A stretch of DNA of 64,000 nt, taken from contig JBHGNT010000003.1 of assembly GCA_043228905.1 (NCBI GenBank), forward strand, positions 12,710,001 to 12,774,000. Direction: 5' to 3'. Source of the DNA: Azolla caroliniana (taxonomy: Eukaryota > Polypodiophyta). Positions 21,440-32,997 of this stretch are shown one piece after another. Each line of letters begins with the position of its first letter. Within the stretch, counting starts at the first letter, position 1. The position numbers were made by a program, and so were the translations under genes. Under the pieces are notes generated by a model. That model searched no databases. It was not told the DNA's origin and worked only from the letters and a program-made list of their open reading frames with translations.

Positions 21440-22239
21440 ATTGTCACCACAACGTCCGGAATGGCTTTTTCATACCCTCGCTTCAACGGAGAAACAGACG
21501 CTACTAGCCAGACCCGGTTATTCCTCAATGTTTGGAATGCTAATGATCTGGCGCAACGGTTTCCAGACGTGGAAGCTCACACTTCGAAGATCGCCTAGTT
21601 CGGGTTAACTTTGGATGATCGGGCTGCGTGCTGGCATTCCCAGATGGATTTGGCCGCAATCACAGCCTTCGACGAGCTGCAATCGGCATTCTTGCATTTT
21701 TTTCATTCAAGCAACTTCATACAGAATCCGTAGCGAATTTCAGTATACGCTTCCAAAGTCTACGACGGAACCTTACACGGGCCCCGACAAACGAAGAGGC
21801 CAAGGAAACGTTATTGGCAGCTCTCAGATGGAGTCTTCGAACAACGCTGAACACGCACAGTGTGAAAGGGGAGACAACCAACATGGTCATTGAGCAAGCA
21901 TTACAACTCAAATTAGAGGAAGAAGATGAGGGATTGTCCATGGCATCTCTATGGAAAGCGTTGCCTCATGACGAGGAACATCGATTTCACCAGGCCATTC
22001 AGTGTACGGTTTGTTTAAAATCTAGACATTCCGCGGTTGAATGTAACATGCGACTACATTGCACAATTTGCCATTCACGGGCATACACGGTGAACCAATG
22101 CGAGTATAATATGCTCACCAGGCCCACACCTGTAGTACGGCATATGGAGCCACAACAACAATCTCGAAGGAATGATTCAGGACGGTAGAAGGAACGTCCC
22201 TGGTATATAGATCGGAATCAGCGAATGGAGTGCTAGTAT
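21440..22239 (+). pseudogene. G2 gag, part 1
   Basis: Contains MAFSYPRFNGETDATSQTR and FGLTLDDRAACWHSQMDL, matching the capsid motif of G1. After a frameshift near 21680 it continues as LHTESVANFSIRFQSLRRNL and VKGETTNMVIEQALQLKLEE. Stops and shifts are present. It is interrupted at 22240 by E1. Confidence 0.75.
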
Positions 22240-23756
22240 TGTAAAACCCGTAACACCGACCCGTTGTCATGTGAATCTTCTCACACTATGTAAAATAATA
22301 AATAATAAAATAAGTACTTTATATTAGCTTAATGGCATGTTATAGAAGATGGATGTTTGAGAAGATAGGGAAAATAGAACTATTATTTATCCCACATAGA
22401 TAGGAAACTTAAGGCCCTGGCTATAAGTACCTTGAGACCCTCATTTTCATTTGTGCTAAGAGCACTTTGGCCAGTTTGTCTTGATGGATAATGGTGGCCA
22501 AGTTCCCAAAAACCGGAAACCAGTCGGTAAGGCAAATTGGAACCGGCTGGTAAACAAAATTGGAACCCGGTCGGTAAGCAAAACCGAAACCGGAACCCGG
22601 TCAGTAAGCAAAACCAGAACCGGAAACCGGCCGGTAGGCAAAACCGGAAACCGGCTGGTAAGCAAAATCGAAACCGGAACCCGGCCAGTAAGCAAAACCG
22701 GAACCGGAACCCGGTCGGTAAGCAAAACCGAAACCGGAACCCGATCGGTAAGCAAAATCGGAACTGGAACCTGACCGGTAAGCAAAACCGGAACCGAAAA
22801 CCGGCCGATAAGCAAAACCGGAACCGGAAATCGGCTGGTAAGCCAAACCGGAAACCAGCCGGTAAGCAAAACCGGAACCGGAACCCGGTCGGTAAGCAAA
22901 ACCAGAACCGGAACCCGGCCGGTAAGCAAAATCGAACCGACGGCGGCAATCGGCAGTCGGACGGAACCGGCGACCGAACGAGGCTGGACGCAAACTGAAT
23001 GGATGATAGGATCATGTGGCTAATTAAAGTGAAGTGAATAAAACTAAAGTAAAAGGTCATGTGAACGGTCGCATGCAACTAAACGAAAAAGGCATGCAAC
23101 TAAAAATAGATGCAACTAAAAGTAGAGGCCATGCAACAAAAAGTGGACATGCATATGATAAACGGGGAACTCCATATATATTCCATTTTTTATTTTCTTC
23201 TCCTTCTTAGCTCCCTTATCTTATGGAAGCCATAACTCTCAAAAACCCTAAATTCCCTACGGAAGCCATAACACTCATAAACCATAATTTTCCATACGGA
23301 AGATATATATCTCATAAACCCTAAATTTCCTTATGGAAGCCAAAAACCCTAATTTTCCCTACGGAAACCATATCTCTCAAAATCTAAAATCTCTTATCAA
23401 AGCCAAAAACCCTAAATTTCTATTGAATCCATATTTAGTTTCTTCTTATCTATTACTCTAGTAATCTCCATTAACTAAACTTTTTGTAATCTCAATCTTG
23501 AGATTGATTGTAATCTTTCTTTCCCTTTATTAATGAAATTTGTGAATCTTTCTCATTTTGTATTAATTGTTTAATAAAATCATACGAATCCCAATCTTGG
23601 GACATATTGTAATTTATTTTCCTTTGTTAATGAAAATTATGAAATTTCTTATTTCCGTTAATTGTTAAAAATTAAAAGCACGAATCTGATATCCTCTGGT
23701 CAGAGGCCCCGGGGTCCTGCCTCAAGTTCATGTATCCTCGTCATATTTTCGCGACA
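22240..23756 (+). mobile_element. E1: probable solo LTR (1.5 kb) with 30-bp minisatellite
   Basis: Begins TGTAAAACCCGTAACACC and ends TTTTCGCGACA. It interrupts G2 gag. A related sequence, E2, lies inverted at 31285-32510 and ends at the same TTTTCGCGACA. No coding region or primer site is visible. Candidate flanks are AGTAT and CAGTA, which do not match cleanly, so the target duplication is unproven. The right half is rich in AAACCCTAAATT-type motifs. Confidence 0.65.
22510..22935 (+). repeat. 30-bp minisatellite inside E1
   Basis: About 13 units of GGTAAGCAAAACCGGAACCG plus ten further bases. Most are 30 bp and two are 24 bp. Because 30 and 24 are multiples of three, long frames stay open on both strands (KQNRNRNPVG-type and FAYRPGSGSG-type repeats). 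These frames are by-products of repeat length. Confidence 0.9.
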
Positions 23757-24440
23757 CAGTACTCTGATGAAGAAGATCAGGAAGAGGAAGAATACCGGAG
23801 TACCAACCGTTACAATCGGGAGGGGGGGTGGCATCGTTACGACAATCGACGACCTACAAAAAATCGCCGAGGATTCAACGGGGGCCATCCAAATTGACAC
23901 AATCGACAACATAAGGACCAACACCGTTTTGACGAAACTTCAAAGGATGACCGTCGTCAAGAGCCATCACAAGAATACTGTCAACAACCCCGGAATAATA
24001 GGCTACTCCAGCATAACCAGGACGAACAAGCAGTACCGGTGGAAACTAATACATACCTCCGGAAGTGGAAAGAGGTGAGTCCAGCGTACTCTGTTTCATG
24101 TGTCAACAACCCGGTCATTACACGACACAGTGCCCGCGTCGAAAAGGAAAGGAGACAGTCGTGAATACCATCACGTCAGAAGTCCAACAAGTCACACAAC
24201 ACGGCAATAGGCAAAGAATGCAGACTGGGTAGAACAAGATGAGATACGCAAGGCAGCCCAAGCTTGGGTAGGAAAAGCAAATGCGGCAAACACGGAGCGT
24301 ATAAAGCACGAGTCCGCAAACGACAGTTTGCTAATGAAAGAAAATACATCCTCACCGGATCCCATATGGCAAGCATTGGCAGACTGTGAGATAACATTGA
24401 CCATGGAAAAGCTTCTCCGACTAGTGCCACGATTCTGGTA
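23757..24440 (+). pseudogene. G2 gag, part 2 with zinc knuckle
   Basis: Resumes with YSDEEDQEEEEYRSTNRYNR, then an Arg/Asp/Gly-rich basic stretch. Near 24095-24130, in another frame, CFMCQQPGHYTTQCPRR is a CCHC zinc knuckle like that of G1 (CYYCRQEGHYSNQCP). Frameshifts occur between these pieces. Confidence 0.75.
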
Positions 24441-24444
24441 GGTT

Positions 24445-25420
24445 GTGGAAAATCACATAAGGGGCACTACCGGAGTAAATGTCTCAACAAATTTTGAGGA
24501 GTCTAGTACGGGCCCAACAGTCATAGATCATCACAATCCAGCCATTAAATTGGTACTACAAGGACAAGAAATTTCGGGATCTATCATTGATGGGGGATCC
24601 GGTGTTAATGTCATTAGTACAAATACATGCGCATGAGTAGGAATTACAGGTTGGGAAATGTGCCCTTTCTAGCTTCGCATGGCGGACACCCGCTTTGTCA
24701 GAACCCTAGGGTTAATTTGGAAACTAGGCATTATCGTTGGCGGCCATCACTTCGACATCTCTGCGGTAGTGCTTGCCCTAGATGCTCCGGGAGCATACCC
24801 AATATTGCTCGGGAAACCTTGGCTATGCTCAGCCAACATCAAACAAAATTGGCAACATAATTCTATCAGCTTCCGGCAAGACCGAAGCAAAGTTCGCGTA
24901 CCCACTCGGCAAACGCCAGCGCCAACCAACGCCATAACGCCATTATACGCGGAAGATATAAATATGTTGGAAGGAGTAGATGATATAGAGCTTGAGGCAT
25001 ACCTAGAGGACCACCCGCGGATTGTTCCATTATTCGAAATTGACGTAATAGAAATTGTTGCGGAATACGCCCCAACTAATACGCTTCAGGAAGTTGAATA
25101 CGAACTGAACCCAGAATTGCTAATGGAGTTAAGTAGAGCACGCGCAACATTCGAGAGAGAGATGGAAATCTCGCGGAGAGTCACTACTTCGGCATTAGAA
25201 GAAGTCAATATTGGAACCACGGTGAAACCTTGACTACTCTCAATTGCGAAGGACTTGATCCCAAGTGAGAAGATGACAATGGTCGAGTTGCTCAAGGAAT
25301 ATAAGGATGTTTTCGCATGGTCACATGAGGACATGCAAGGGTTGAATCCAAAATTCTATCAACACAAGATCAACTTGTCCACCAACGCAAAACCGGTGCA
25401 GTAGCGCCGCTATCGGATGA
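24445..25420 (+). pseudogene. G2 protease and pre-RT linker; RT deleted
   Basis: GQEISGSIIDGGSGVNVI is the protease site, the same D-G-G-S variant as in G1. The linker (24679-25233) shows GAYPILLGKPWLCSANIKQN and INMLEGVDDIELEAYLEDH. The sequence reaches RRYRMNP, where RT should begin, and then jumps at about 25425 to LHAAVHQTPVKW, which in G1 lies after RT. Roughly 740 bp of RT, including the catalytic Asp pair, is therefore missing. Confidence 0.85.
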
Positions 25421-25950
25421 ACCCATTACACGCCGCCGTACATCAAACACCCGTCAAGTGGACGACAATAGAAGAGAAAGCATACAACGCACTCAAGATA
25501 ATGTTAACCCAAGCACCGGTTGTAAAACCACCAGATTGGACTAAACCTTTTCATGCCTTTGTGGACGCCTTAGATATAGCAATAGGTAGCGCATTAATGC
25601 AACTCACAAAGCAAAGTTGGTACAAACCGGTCTATTATGCCAGTCGTAAACTATCAATTGCCGAGAGGAACTACTCCACAACCGAGCGTGAAGCCTTGGG
25701 GATGATATATAGCATCAATAAATTTTGGCATTATCTGCTAGGGCATAGATTTACGTTTCACGTAGATCACGAGGCGTTACTGTATCTAGTGGAGAAACGG
25801 GCACTAACAAGGAAGTTGGCCAGATGGATGCTGCTGCTCCAGGAGTTCGATTTCGCAATTTAGCATCAGCCGAGCACGAAGCATGCTGTAGCTGATTTCT
25901 TAAGCAAAGTGGATAATGGTGATAATGCGATGAGGGATGATGACGACTTT
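25421..25950 (+). pseudogene. G2 RNase H
   Basis: FHAFVDALDIAIGSALMQL, YYASRKLSIAERNYS, TEREALGMIY and FHVDHEALLYLV are the gypsy RNase H blocks. The frame stays open from 25417 to 25863, then a stop precedes a segment matching HAVADYLSR of G1. The first block reads VDALD where G1 has VDASD. Confidence 0.85.
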
Positions 25951-26039
25951 CATGACGCTGACATTTTGAGGATCACGACTATGGCATCACAAGCAGAAAT
26001 GAATTATCCGGATCGTTGGATGGTCGAAACAACATACTT

Positions 26040-27326
26040 TCTGACCCTGGGACTACCACCACCGTAGCTAAGGACGGATGAAAAGAAACGCCTGGCTGTC
26101 CACAGTCGTAACGTTTGCATGGTCGAAGGATTACTTTACCACAAGGCCGACGATGGAATATGGCGACGCAGGATACGCCAGGATGAAAAGGAAGTCATTC
26201 TGCGCGAAGCTCATTGCGGTACGGTCGAGGGCCATTACGTGGGCGATGTTACGGCCCAAAAAATATGGCAAAGAGGTCTATGGTGGCCAACTACGCAGGA
26301 AGACGTGTATCAATACTATAGGTAGTGTGATCTATGTCAACGGTTGGGTCAACCTACGGAGCTCGCATGGATGCCGCACCAACCGGTTCTTCCGCTAGAT
26401 CCATTCCAGAAATGGGGTCTAGATTTTGTCGGTCCCTTCATGCCGGTAGCGGCACGAACCGGCAATAAGTACATTCTCATAGCCACGGATTACTGCACTA
26501 AGTGGGTACAAGCAAAAGCATTATGGATAATACGACAACATCCACGGCAAAATTTCTTTACAAATACATTTGGTGTCGTTTCGGTTGCCCAATCGAGCTC
26601 ATTAGTGATCAAGGGAGCCACTTTCTGAATTTGGTCATCTACGAGCTAACACACCATTACGTCGTAGTGCATAAGAAGAGCACGCCATATTACCCGTAGG
26701 TGAATGGGTTAGTGGAGTCCATGAACAAGACCTTACAGACCATAATGAAAAAGATCGTGAATGAGAATAGAACAGATTGGGATACCAAGTTGCACAACGC
26801 CTTGTGGGCATATCAGACGAGTTACAAAACTAGCGTATAGTCCACACCTTTCCGGCTAGCATTTGGGTTAGAAGCCGTAATGCCCATCGAATTCCAGGTG
26901 CCCAAGTTGAGAATTCAAGTACGAGACCGATTGTCAGAAGACAAGTCCGAGAAAATACAGCTACAACAACTTCTTGAATTAGCCGAGGCTCGGGTCCATA
27001 GTATGGCCATACTCGAGCAAGAGCAACAATGGCGTAAAGCATTCGTGGATTGACATCAGGGCACAAGGGAGAAATGCTTTGCAGTTGGGAAGGCCGTATT
27101 AGTCTTTCAAACACGCATGGGTCAAATGGCAGGTAAGTTACGGTTCCGCTGGAATGGGCCGTATTGGATAGTTGGAGTGGAAAATGGCACCTTCCAATTG
27201 GGTACCCTCGTTGGAGTTATACTTCGCCAAAAAGTGAATGGGTTCCAATTAAAACCTTATCTGGGACCTACGCCTCCGAACCCGTTTCATAACGTAATTG
27301 ACACGGTAGAGAGGTCCCTATACTAA
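26040..27326 (+). pseudogene. G2 integrase
   Basis: Zinc region: EAHCGTVEGHY and CDLCQRLGQ. Core: WGLDFVGPF (Asp), ISDQGSHF (Asp) and VNGLVESMNKTLQ (Glu), all catalytic residues present. C-terminus: [18 protein letters not shown], then RFRWNGPYWIVGVENGTFQL (GPY motif). Frameshift at about 26530 and stops at about 26700, 26840 and 27050. No chromodomain. The frame ends at 27326, well before the LTR, leaving space for the extra ORF. Confidence 0.85.
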
Positions 27327-27596
27327 TCAGTAGCTGGGACCCACGTGTAATAAAATGTAACAGTAATATTGTGCTTTAAGAAAAAAGAAAAAAGAAAAAA
27401 AAGAGAAGATAGTCACGACTATTAAAAGGTCTTTATGCATGCACAAACTTCAAGATCAAGCACACGTGGCACCACGATGTCACACAGGCCAATGATGCAC
27501 ACAATAGAAAACAAATTAACTCTTCTCGCCCTCCTTGCTCCCCACCATACCACGGAGTCCACGATCACCGTAGTTTGAGAGCTTCACCTATTCTAC

Positions 27597-30059
27597 ATGA
27601 GCCTCTTCCACCCACGACCTATGTACGACTGGGGGGAAACACTTCGACATCCCCACTACAGAAACTCTAGAAGAATATTTTCGGGAATACTCTGTATCAG
27701 CCAAGGCATACAAAATGAAAGTCATCCTGAACCCATTCTTTCAGGAGATAGCCAAGTTCCTACTTGAGGTCGGTTGCGGGCACGTCAACACGTACAGGAT
27801 GCCGAAACAGAAGGCTGGCGTTATCATTGATACGTTCGAAGGGTGCACAGTACATTAGGGAGTGATTACAAGACCACTGCTAAGAGAGGTCTTGCACGCA
27901 TACCAGGCCGGCAAAAGGTTAAGGCCGATTATACAACAATACCTTACAATATTGTTTCCGCCTCGCGGTCGGCCTGCCCCACTGGGCCAGTAAACCTACG
28001 CCTCTGCAACGATCCCCGAAACGACGGTTATCGGAATTGGCAACCACGGAAAGGGAAGAGGAACCACAACCTTCCCACTCCGTAGCGCAATCATTGCAAC
28101 CGGAACAACAAACAAGGCCAGTCAAAGCACCAACAACAACGATTGTGCAAGAAACGGAATAGAACCACGAAAGCCTCAAGCCAAAACGGCGAAGATTACA
28201 TCAGAAGGATGGCCGCGGACTGGTCAAAGACACGACCGCACCAGTCGACACTTCTGCCCCTACGGAGCACATAACTACATTGGAGATAATCCGGGAACCA
28301 CAGTCGATCATTACAACTCAATCGCAGCGTGGCAAAGGAGTGCTCACAGTGGAAAGCGAAATCCTCAAGTATTTAGACATCCCGGATACGGCCCATGAGT
28401 TCGGCGCACTGTTACAGTTTGGGACAACTTACGAACTCATGGAATTTTTGGCGACACAACAGATCAAGGTGTCCTAGACAATGGTCGAGGAGCACGCAGA
28501 ATAGCAAATGATTGAGCGTGCGCTGACGAGAATGGCGGAAAACGACGATGACGGACCCCTCGCCAAGATAGGCAGACAACAGACCGCAGAGATTCGCTGC
28601 ATGGGCATTGAAATAACAACATTGAATACGGTCCTCGTCGAAGTACATACGGAGTTGGCCACAGTGAGTATGGGAGCCAAAGATATGGCTATCAAAAATA
28701 AGAATGTCTGGAAAACAATCAAGTTGACTCAAACCCAACTACAGAAGGCCCAAGAGCGTGTTGTGGAATTAGAACGCAACACAACTATGGCACAAAAAAA
28801 CCCCGGACTGGCATCCAGCGATGATGCAACGACGACTTTACGGGAGGAGATCGAAGCACAAACCATCATCGCCGCAAAAGCAAAAAGAGTTACGTAGTTA
28901 GCCGAGTCCGAGATTGACTGCCTCCGCGCGGAACTGCGCCAATCATCAGACAGAGAAAAGGATGTCCGGGCAAAAGGATGAAGGGCAGTGAAAGCACTGG
29001 AGGATAAGCTCGAGGCGGAGACAGCAATGCATACCCGCACAAAAGAAGAAAACAGGAAGCTGCGTGAGGAAGCCCAAAAGATAGAAGTCGCTATCACGAG
29101 ACTCCGAGATTTATTGGAATGGAAGAAAGCATGGTACGATGATCAGCTCATGTGGGAACGGGAACTGAAGCATCAGGTAGAAGTCCGCCTAAACAATGAA
29201 ATGGGCCAGCTCAAGGAACTACACTTGAAAGAATCCTAGTTATTGACGAAGATGAAGAGCCTCTATGAGGAGATGGCTACGGGCAATAAGTGTAAAATCG
29301 AAAACCTAAAGAAAGCCCTGGACGAAGCACAAACCCGCTCCCAAACAATAACGGACCATGTACGCGTCCTTCTTCAAACAAATCGTGAGCGGTTTACGCC
29401 ACAGTTGAAAGCGGCATTGGACAAAGGATGGACGGCGTGGGCAATGCAAGCAGCAAAATTGCACACCCACTAGGCGGACTGGGAGAACGAACAAAAGGAA
29501 GGCAGAGGCTTCCACAAGCTCAATGAGGAAAGTGGCAGTACGCGAAGACCTCGCACAAGACTATAGCACGTTAGCTTACCAGCACTCTAAAGAACTCACG
29601 CAGTTGTTGGAAGATTTCGGGGAAAATCAGGAAGACATTTTCTGTCGGCTAAAGGAGATTAACAGCGAACAACAGAGGATGGAGACGATTGTGGTACCAC
29701 AGAGTGATTTCACCGAACAAGATGAGCCTCAGCCCAATTCGAACAACCCACCAGAGGTGACCACTACGCCTGTCAACACTATGGAAGAAACGGACAGGGA
29801 AGAGCCCCGTCTGACCACTTGCCCACAGACTGAAGAGCCCACACCAGAACCCAGGAGGAATGATCCGGACATCGAACCAACTAAGTCGGTCCTGATCACA
29901 CGAAGTACAGATGACAACATGGGAACTCACACACCGGCCAAACGTGGTGAAGTGGACGACACGCAATTGGAGGAGCCGGTCGAGCAGAACAACGAAGTAC
30001 CTACAGACGTCACGCCGCTTCCGGATGGAGCCGAACATCCTGGACATTTTGAACGATGA
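27597..30059 (+). pseudogene. G2 extra 3' ORF: long coiled-coil protein of unknown function
   Basis: Lies between integrase and the 3' LTR on the sense strand, where Athila elements carry an env-like gene. From ATG 27597 (one indel in a G run) it reads TLEEYFREYSVSAKAYKMK and NPFFQEIAKFLLEVGCGHVN. A Gln/Arg/Pro-rich part follows. From about 28480 to 29700 there are heptad-rich stretches (for example NRKLREEAQKIEVAITRLRD), then an acidic Pro/Thr-rich tail ending HFER. Stops divide it into 28280, 28508, 28988, 29243 and 29523 pieces. I recognise no family, signal peptide or membrane segment. About 820 residues if intact. Confidence 0.6.
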
Positions 30060-30110
30060 GTAGAGGGACATGTCCGACGTGCCATGGCACTATCCCACAT
30101 GCATGCCAAG

Positions 30111-30566
30111 TGTTGTCCGCCAGACCTAACGCTTAGACGAGTAGAATATATTATTATAAGCGTTAAAGAAATGCATGTAACAGTTCACGCTAAGAGTGTA
30201 ACGGACTAAAAGCCCTGTGTATATAAAGGGCGGAATTCCTCTATAAAGAGCTAGCATGTATTTGGGGGAGCTACCTTTTGTAATACAATACTATCTTCTT
30301 TGATTCCCGTGTCTTTGTAAGTCTTCTTCTGATTTGGTGTAGTACTCTATTGGTAACTGTGGGCTAGTAAGCGTAGGGTAAGTGTGTATATAAGATCACG
30401 CACTGGTGAGCTTTAGTTGTAGCCGTCTCCCTTCACGTCTAGACGATACGCTATGCTTTGTCAGCCTATTACTCTTCGCACACCTATGGATCTATTCCTT
30501 GCACCACAATCACCTTGAAATCTACCTCGAAGGATTGAGAGTAGACATTGTTCCTAATCAGTAACA
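30111..30566 (+). repeat. G2 3' LTR
   Basis: Starts TGTTGTCCGCCAGACC and ends CAGTAACA, with TATA GTATATAAAGGG at about 30219. Compared with the 5' LTR there are many substitutions plus small indels, so the insertion is old. No clear purine tract precedes it. Confidence 0.9.
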
Positions 30567-31284
30567 GTGTGCCAGCTGTAGTTGTCGATGAAGGAGATGA
30601 AGTATCGACTCCCGCTGAGATTAACGTTCTGTGTCGGTCCCCATACATCTGAATGTATTAAATCGAGCTTGTTACGACTCCGGTTTCTTTCGGTGGGGAA
30701 TGGAAGCCAGTAAATTTTGGCAAACCGAAAACAACTTGTTTTGATTGGAGGTCTTGAAACCTCCGGTAGTTGACGTGGCCAATCCGCTTATGCCAGAGAT
30801 CGATGTCAAATTCAATCTTCTGTCCTTTGGCAGACATGGCGGTGCCTACGTCATTTGTGTTGAGGATGAACATCCTCCCTTCCCTATGCCCTTGCGCGAT
30901 TATCCATCCTTTTGTCCAACATGGCTTAAAGGGACTTCTCCAACATGCACAATCGAGTGAGGCGTGTCTTCTCCAGTTTCGACAATCCCCGGTTGTTCTG
31001 GATTTTCCAAAAAAGAGAACCGCTCTTCATGGCTTGTCATGTGGTTGGACACTTCAGAATCAACGTACCATACTTCCTCCGATTTGGAAGTAGTCTTCTT
31101 CATCGAGTTAACCTTGGCCCTTCAGCGGTCTTCCCGGTTTTGGATCCTTCTTATCCTTCTACGTAGTGCGAGCTTTGCCTATTTTCCCGACCAGCCTTAC
31201 CGGATCCGGATTTGTCCGAATCAGCGCGCTTCTTCTAGCACTCACTTTCCCTGTGCCCCTTTTCGCACAATACCAGCATTCCGT
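30567..31284 (-). pseudogene. C1 gag end, protease and integrase N-terminal part (part 1)
   Basis: Minus strand: gag zinc knuckle CWYCAKRG at about 31284-31230, whose His and last Cys are in another frame. Then protease VWYVDSEVSNHMTSHEERFS, where the D-S-G-A motif has become D-S-E-V. Then GAG-pre-integrase with IDLWHKRIGHVNYRRFQDLQ (30873-30660). The sequence reaches the G2 junction at 30567 and continues at 20681. Confidence 0.85.
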
Positions 31285-32510
31285 TGTCGCGAAAATACGA
31301 CGAGGATACGTGAACGTTGAGGCAAGACCCTGAGGCCTTTGACTAGAGGATATAAAATTCATGTATTTATGTACTAAGAATTAACCAAAATGAGAAAGAT
31401 TAACAAATGTCATTAACAAGTAGAAAGAAAGATTAGAATTAATCCCAAAATTGGGATTACAAAAAGTTTGCTAATGGAGATAGCTAGACTAATAGATTAG
31501 AAGAAATGGGATATGCATTTTAATTAGAATATTAGGGTTTTTAGCTTCAATTCGAAAATGAGGGTTTTTGAGTTGTATGGCTTTGATTAGAAAATTAAGG
31601 TTTACTTGAGAGATATGGCTTCGATAAGATAGGGGAGCTCCAAAGGAAAAGAACAAAAATTAAGATAATATGGAGAGAGCATGAGTGTAGGAAAAAAAAT
31701 GGAATTTTATATGGAGTTCTCCCTTGATCATCTGCATGTCCACTTTTTGTTGCATGGCCTCTACTTTTAGTTGCTTAGCTTAGTTGCATCTAATTTTAGT
31801 TGCATGGCTTTTTCTTTTAGTTGCATGCGATCGTCCACATGACCTTTACTTTTTGTATGCACTCCAACTTTAGTTGCTTGCGTCCACATGGCCTTTACTT
31901 TAGTTCTCTTCACTTTACTTTAGTTTGTTGCATGATCCAATCTTCCGTCCGTCCGCGTCCAACCTCGTCCGGTAGCCAGTTCCACCCGATCGCCGAATCC
32001 CTCGCCGGCCGGTTCCATTTTGCTTGCCGGCCGGTTCTGGTTTGCTTGTTGGTTCCGGTTCCGATTTTGCTTACCGGCCGGTTCCGGTTTGATTGCCGAC
32101 CGGTTCCCGTTCCCGTTCCGGTTTGCTTGCCAACCGGGTTCAGTTCTGGTTCCGATTTTGCTTATCGGCCGATTTCCGGATTCCGGTTTTGCTTACCAAC
32201 CGGTATTCGGTTTCCATATCGGCCGGTTTCCGGATTTGTATACCGGCCAGTTTTCGGATTTGCTTATTGGCCGGTTTTCGGTTTGCATACCGGCTGGTTT
32301 CCAGATTTGTTTACCGACCGATTTCTGGTTTTTGGGAACTTGGCCACCATCATCCATCAAGACAAAGTGCTCAAAGTGCTGTTAGCACAAACAAAAAATG
32401 AGGGAGCTCAAAGTGCTTATATAGCCAGGGCCTTAAGTTTCCTATCTATGTGGGATACTTCAAAATTATATTTTCCCTATCTTCTCAAGCTTCATCTCCA
32501 CCTGACTTGA
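31285..32510 (-). mobile_element. E2: inverted, 5'-truncated relative of E1
   Basis: On the minus strand it ends TTTTCGCGACA at 31285, exactly like E1, and interrupts C1 gag next to the zinc knuckle. It keeps the minisatellite (31990-32340) and the segment with GGCCCTGGCTATA. The E1-type TGTAAAACCCG start is absent; 32511-32581 matches neither E1 nor the adjoining LTR. Confidence 0.65.
31985..32340 (-). repeat. Minisatellite inside E2
   Basis: Degenerate version of the E1 repeat (CCGGCCGGTTCCGGTTTTGC units, mostly 24-30 bp). It again keeps three overlapping frames open, which should not be read as genes. Confidence 0.8.
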
Positions 32511-32581
32511 TATGTGGTTGTCTATTTTATATGTAGTAAAATGCGTTTTGAAGCTCTTGAGTACATCCATATTTCTATAAT

Positions 32582-32997
32582 TGTAAACGATTACTTGCGG
32601 AAGCGTTAGAAAATAGAGAAAGTAGGGAATACACAAAGTACACAGGAGAGACAGAGAAAGAGCAGAACGTAAAAGCTATATTCAAAACGATATATTCACT
32701 CTCTATCCTACAACTGTGCTCAGTAGCACTATTTATACAAGTCCTCATGGAACTGACAGAAGAACCGCGTACTTCAATGCTCACACGAGCTTCTAACACT
32801 TACTACGAGACTATAATTGCCTAGTAGTCTAAACTAAAACTAGGCTTCCGGTTACCGATTGGATCCGGCTAACCGGCTCCCCAGCTCACCGGCTCTGTTC
32901 CTTGCCGGCTTAGTGGTTCACGGATTACCGATCCTTCTCGATTTCCGGCTCAGGCTTACTCAACCGATCCATCTCCAGTTGAGCTTGCCGCTCAACG
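32582..32997 (-). repeat. C2 3' LTR
   Basis: On the minus strand it starts CGTTGAGCGGCAAGCTCAAC (TGTTGAG in relatives) after the purine tract ATGAGGGGGAG and ends CGTTTACA. It holds the block ACAAGTCC...CTGACAGAAG shared with the C1 and C4 LTRs. No primer site follows its end, so it is a 3' LTR or a solo remnant. Confidence 0.8.

Larger units (their letters stand above)
20682..30566 (+). mobile_element. G2: RT-deleted Tat/Athila-like gypsy with 3' coiled-coil ORF
   Basis: LTRs at 20682-21124 and 30111-30566 start TGTTGTCCGCCAGACC. Flanks are ATGTG (20677-20681) and GTGTG (30567-30571), one mismatch. Removing G2 rejoins the C1 integrase sequence, as comparison with C2 shows. Order is LTR, gag, protease, linker, RNase H, integrase, long extra ORF, LTR. 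RT is missing and gag is split by LTR E1. Size 9.9 kb. Confidence 0.9.
17373..31284 (-). mobile_element. C1: Ty1/copia element split by gypsy G2
   Basis: Minus-strand element: 3' LTR (17373-17821), a charged extension, RNase H, RT and integrase up to 20681, then after G2 the integrase N-terminal part, protease and gag zinc knuckle from 30567 to 31284. Its 5' part is lost where E2 adjoins. Shared LTR ends (TGTTGAG...TTTAC) and pol make it the same family as C2 and C4. Many stops and a YVND mutation show it is dead. Confidence 0.85.

Noticed and set aside
22225-22275. Zinc-knuckle-like YCKTRNTDPLSC after G2 gag
   Set aside because: It spans the E1 boundary; the real knuckle CFMCQQPGHYTTQC lies beyond E1 near 24100.
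22383-23078. 231-residue ORF with FRFRFCLPAGF repeats
   Set aside because: By-product of a 30-bp minisatellite; opposite-strand frames are equally open.
22235-23761. AGTAT/CAGTA as a target duplication of E1
   Set aside because: Matches only with a one-base offset, so it cannot be claimed.
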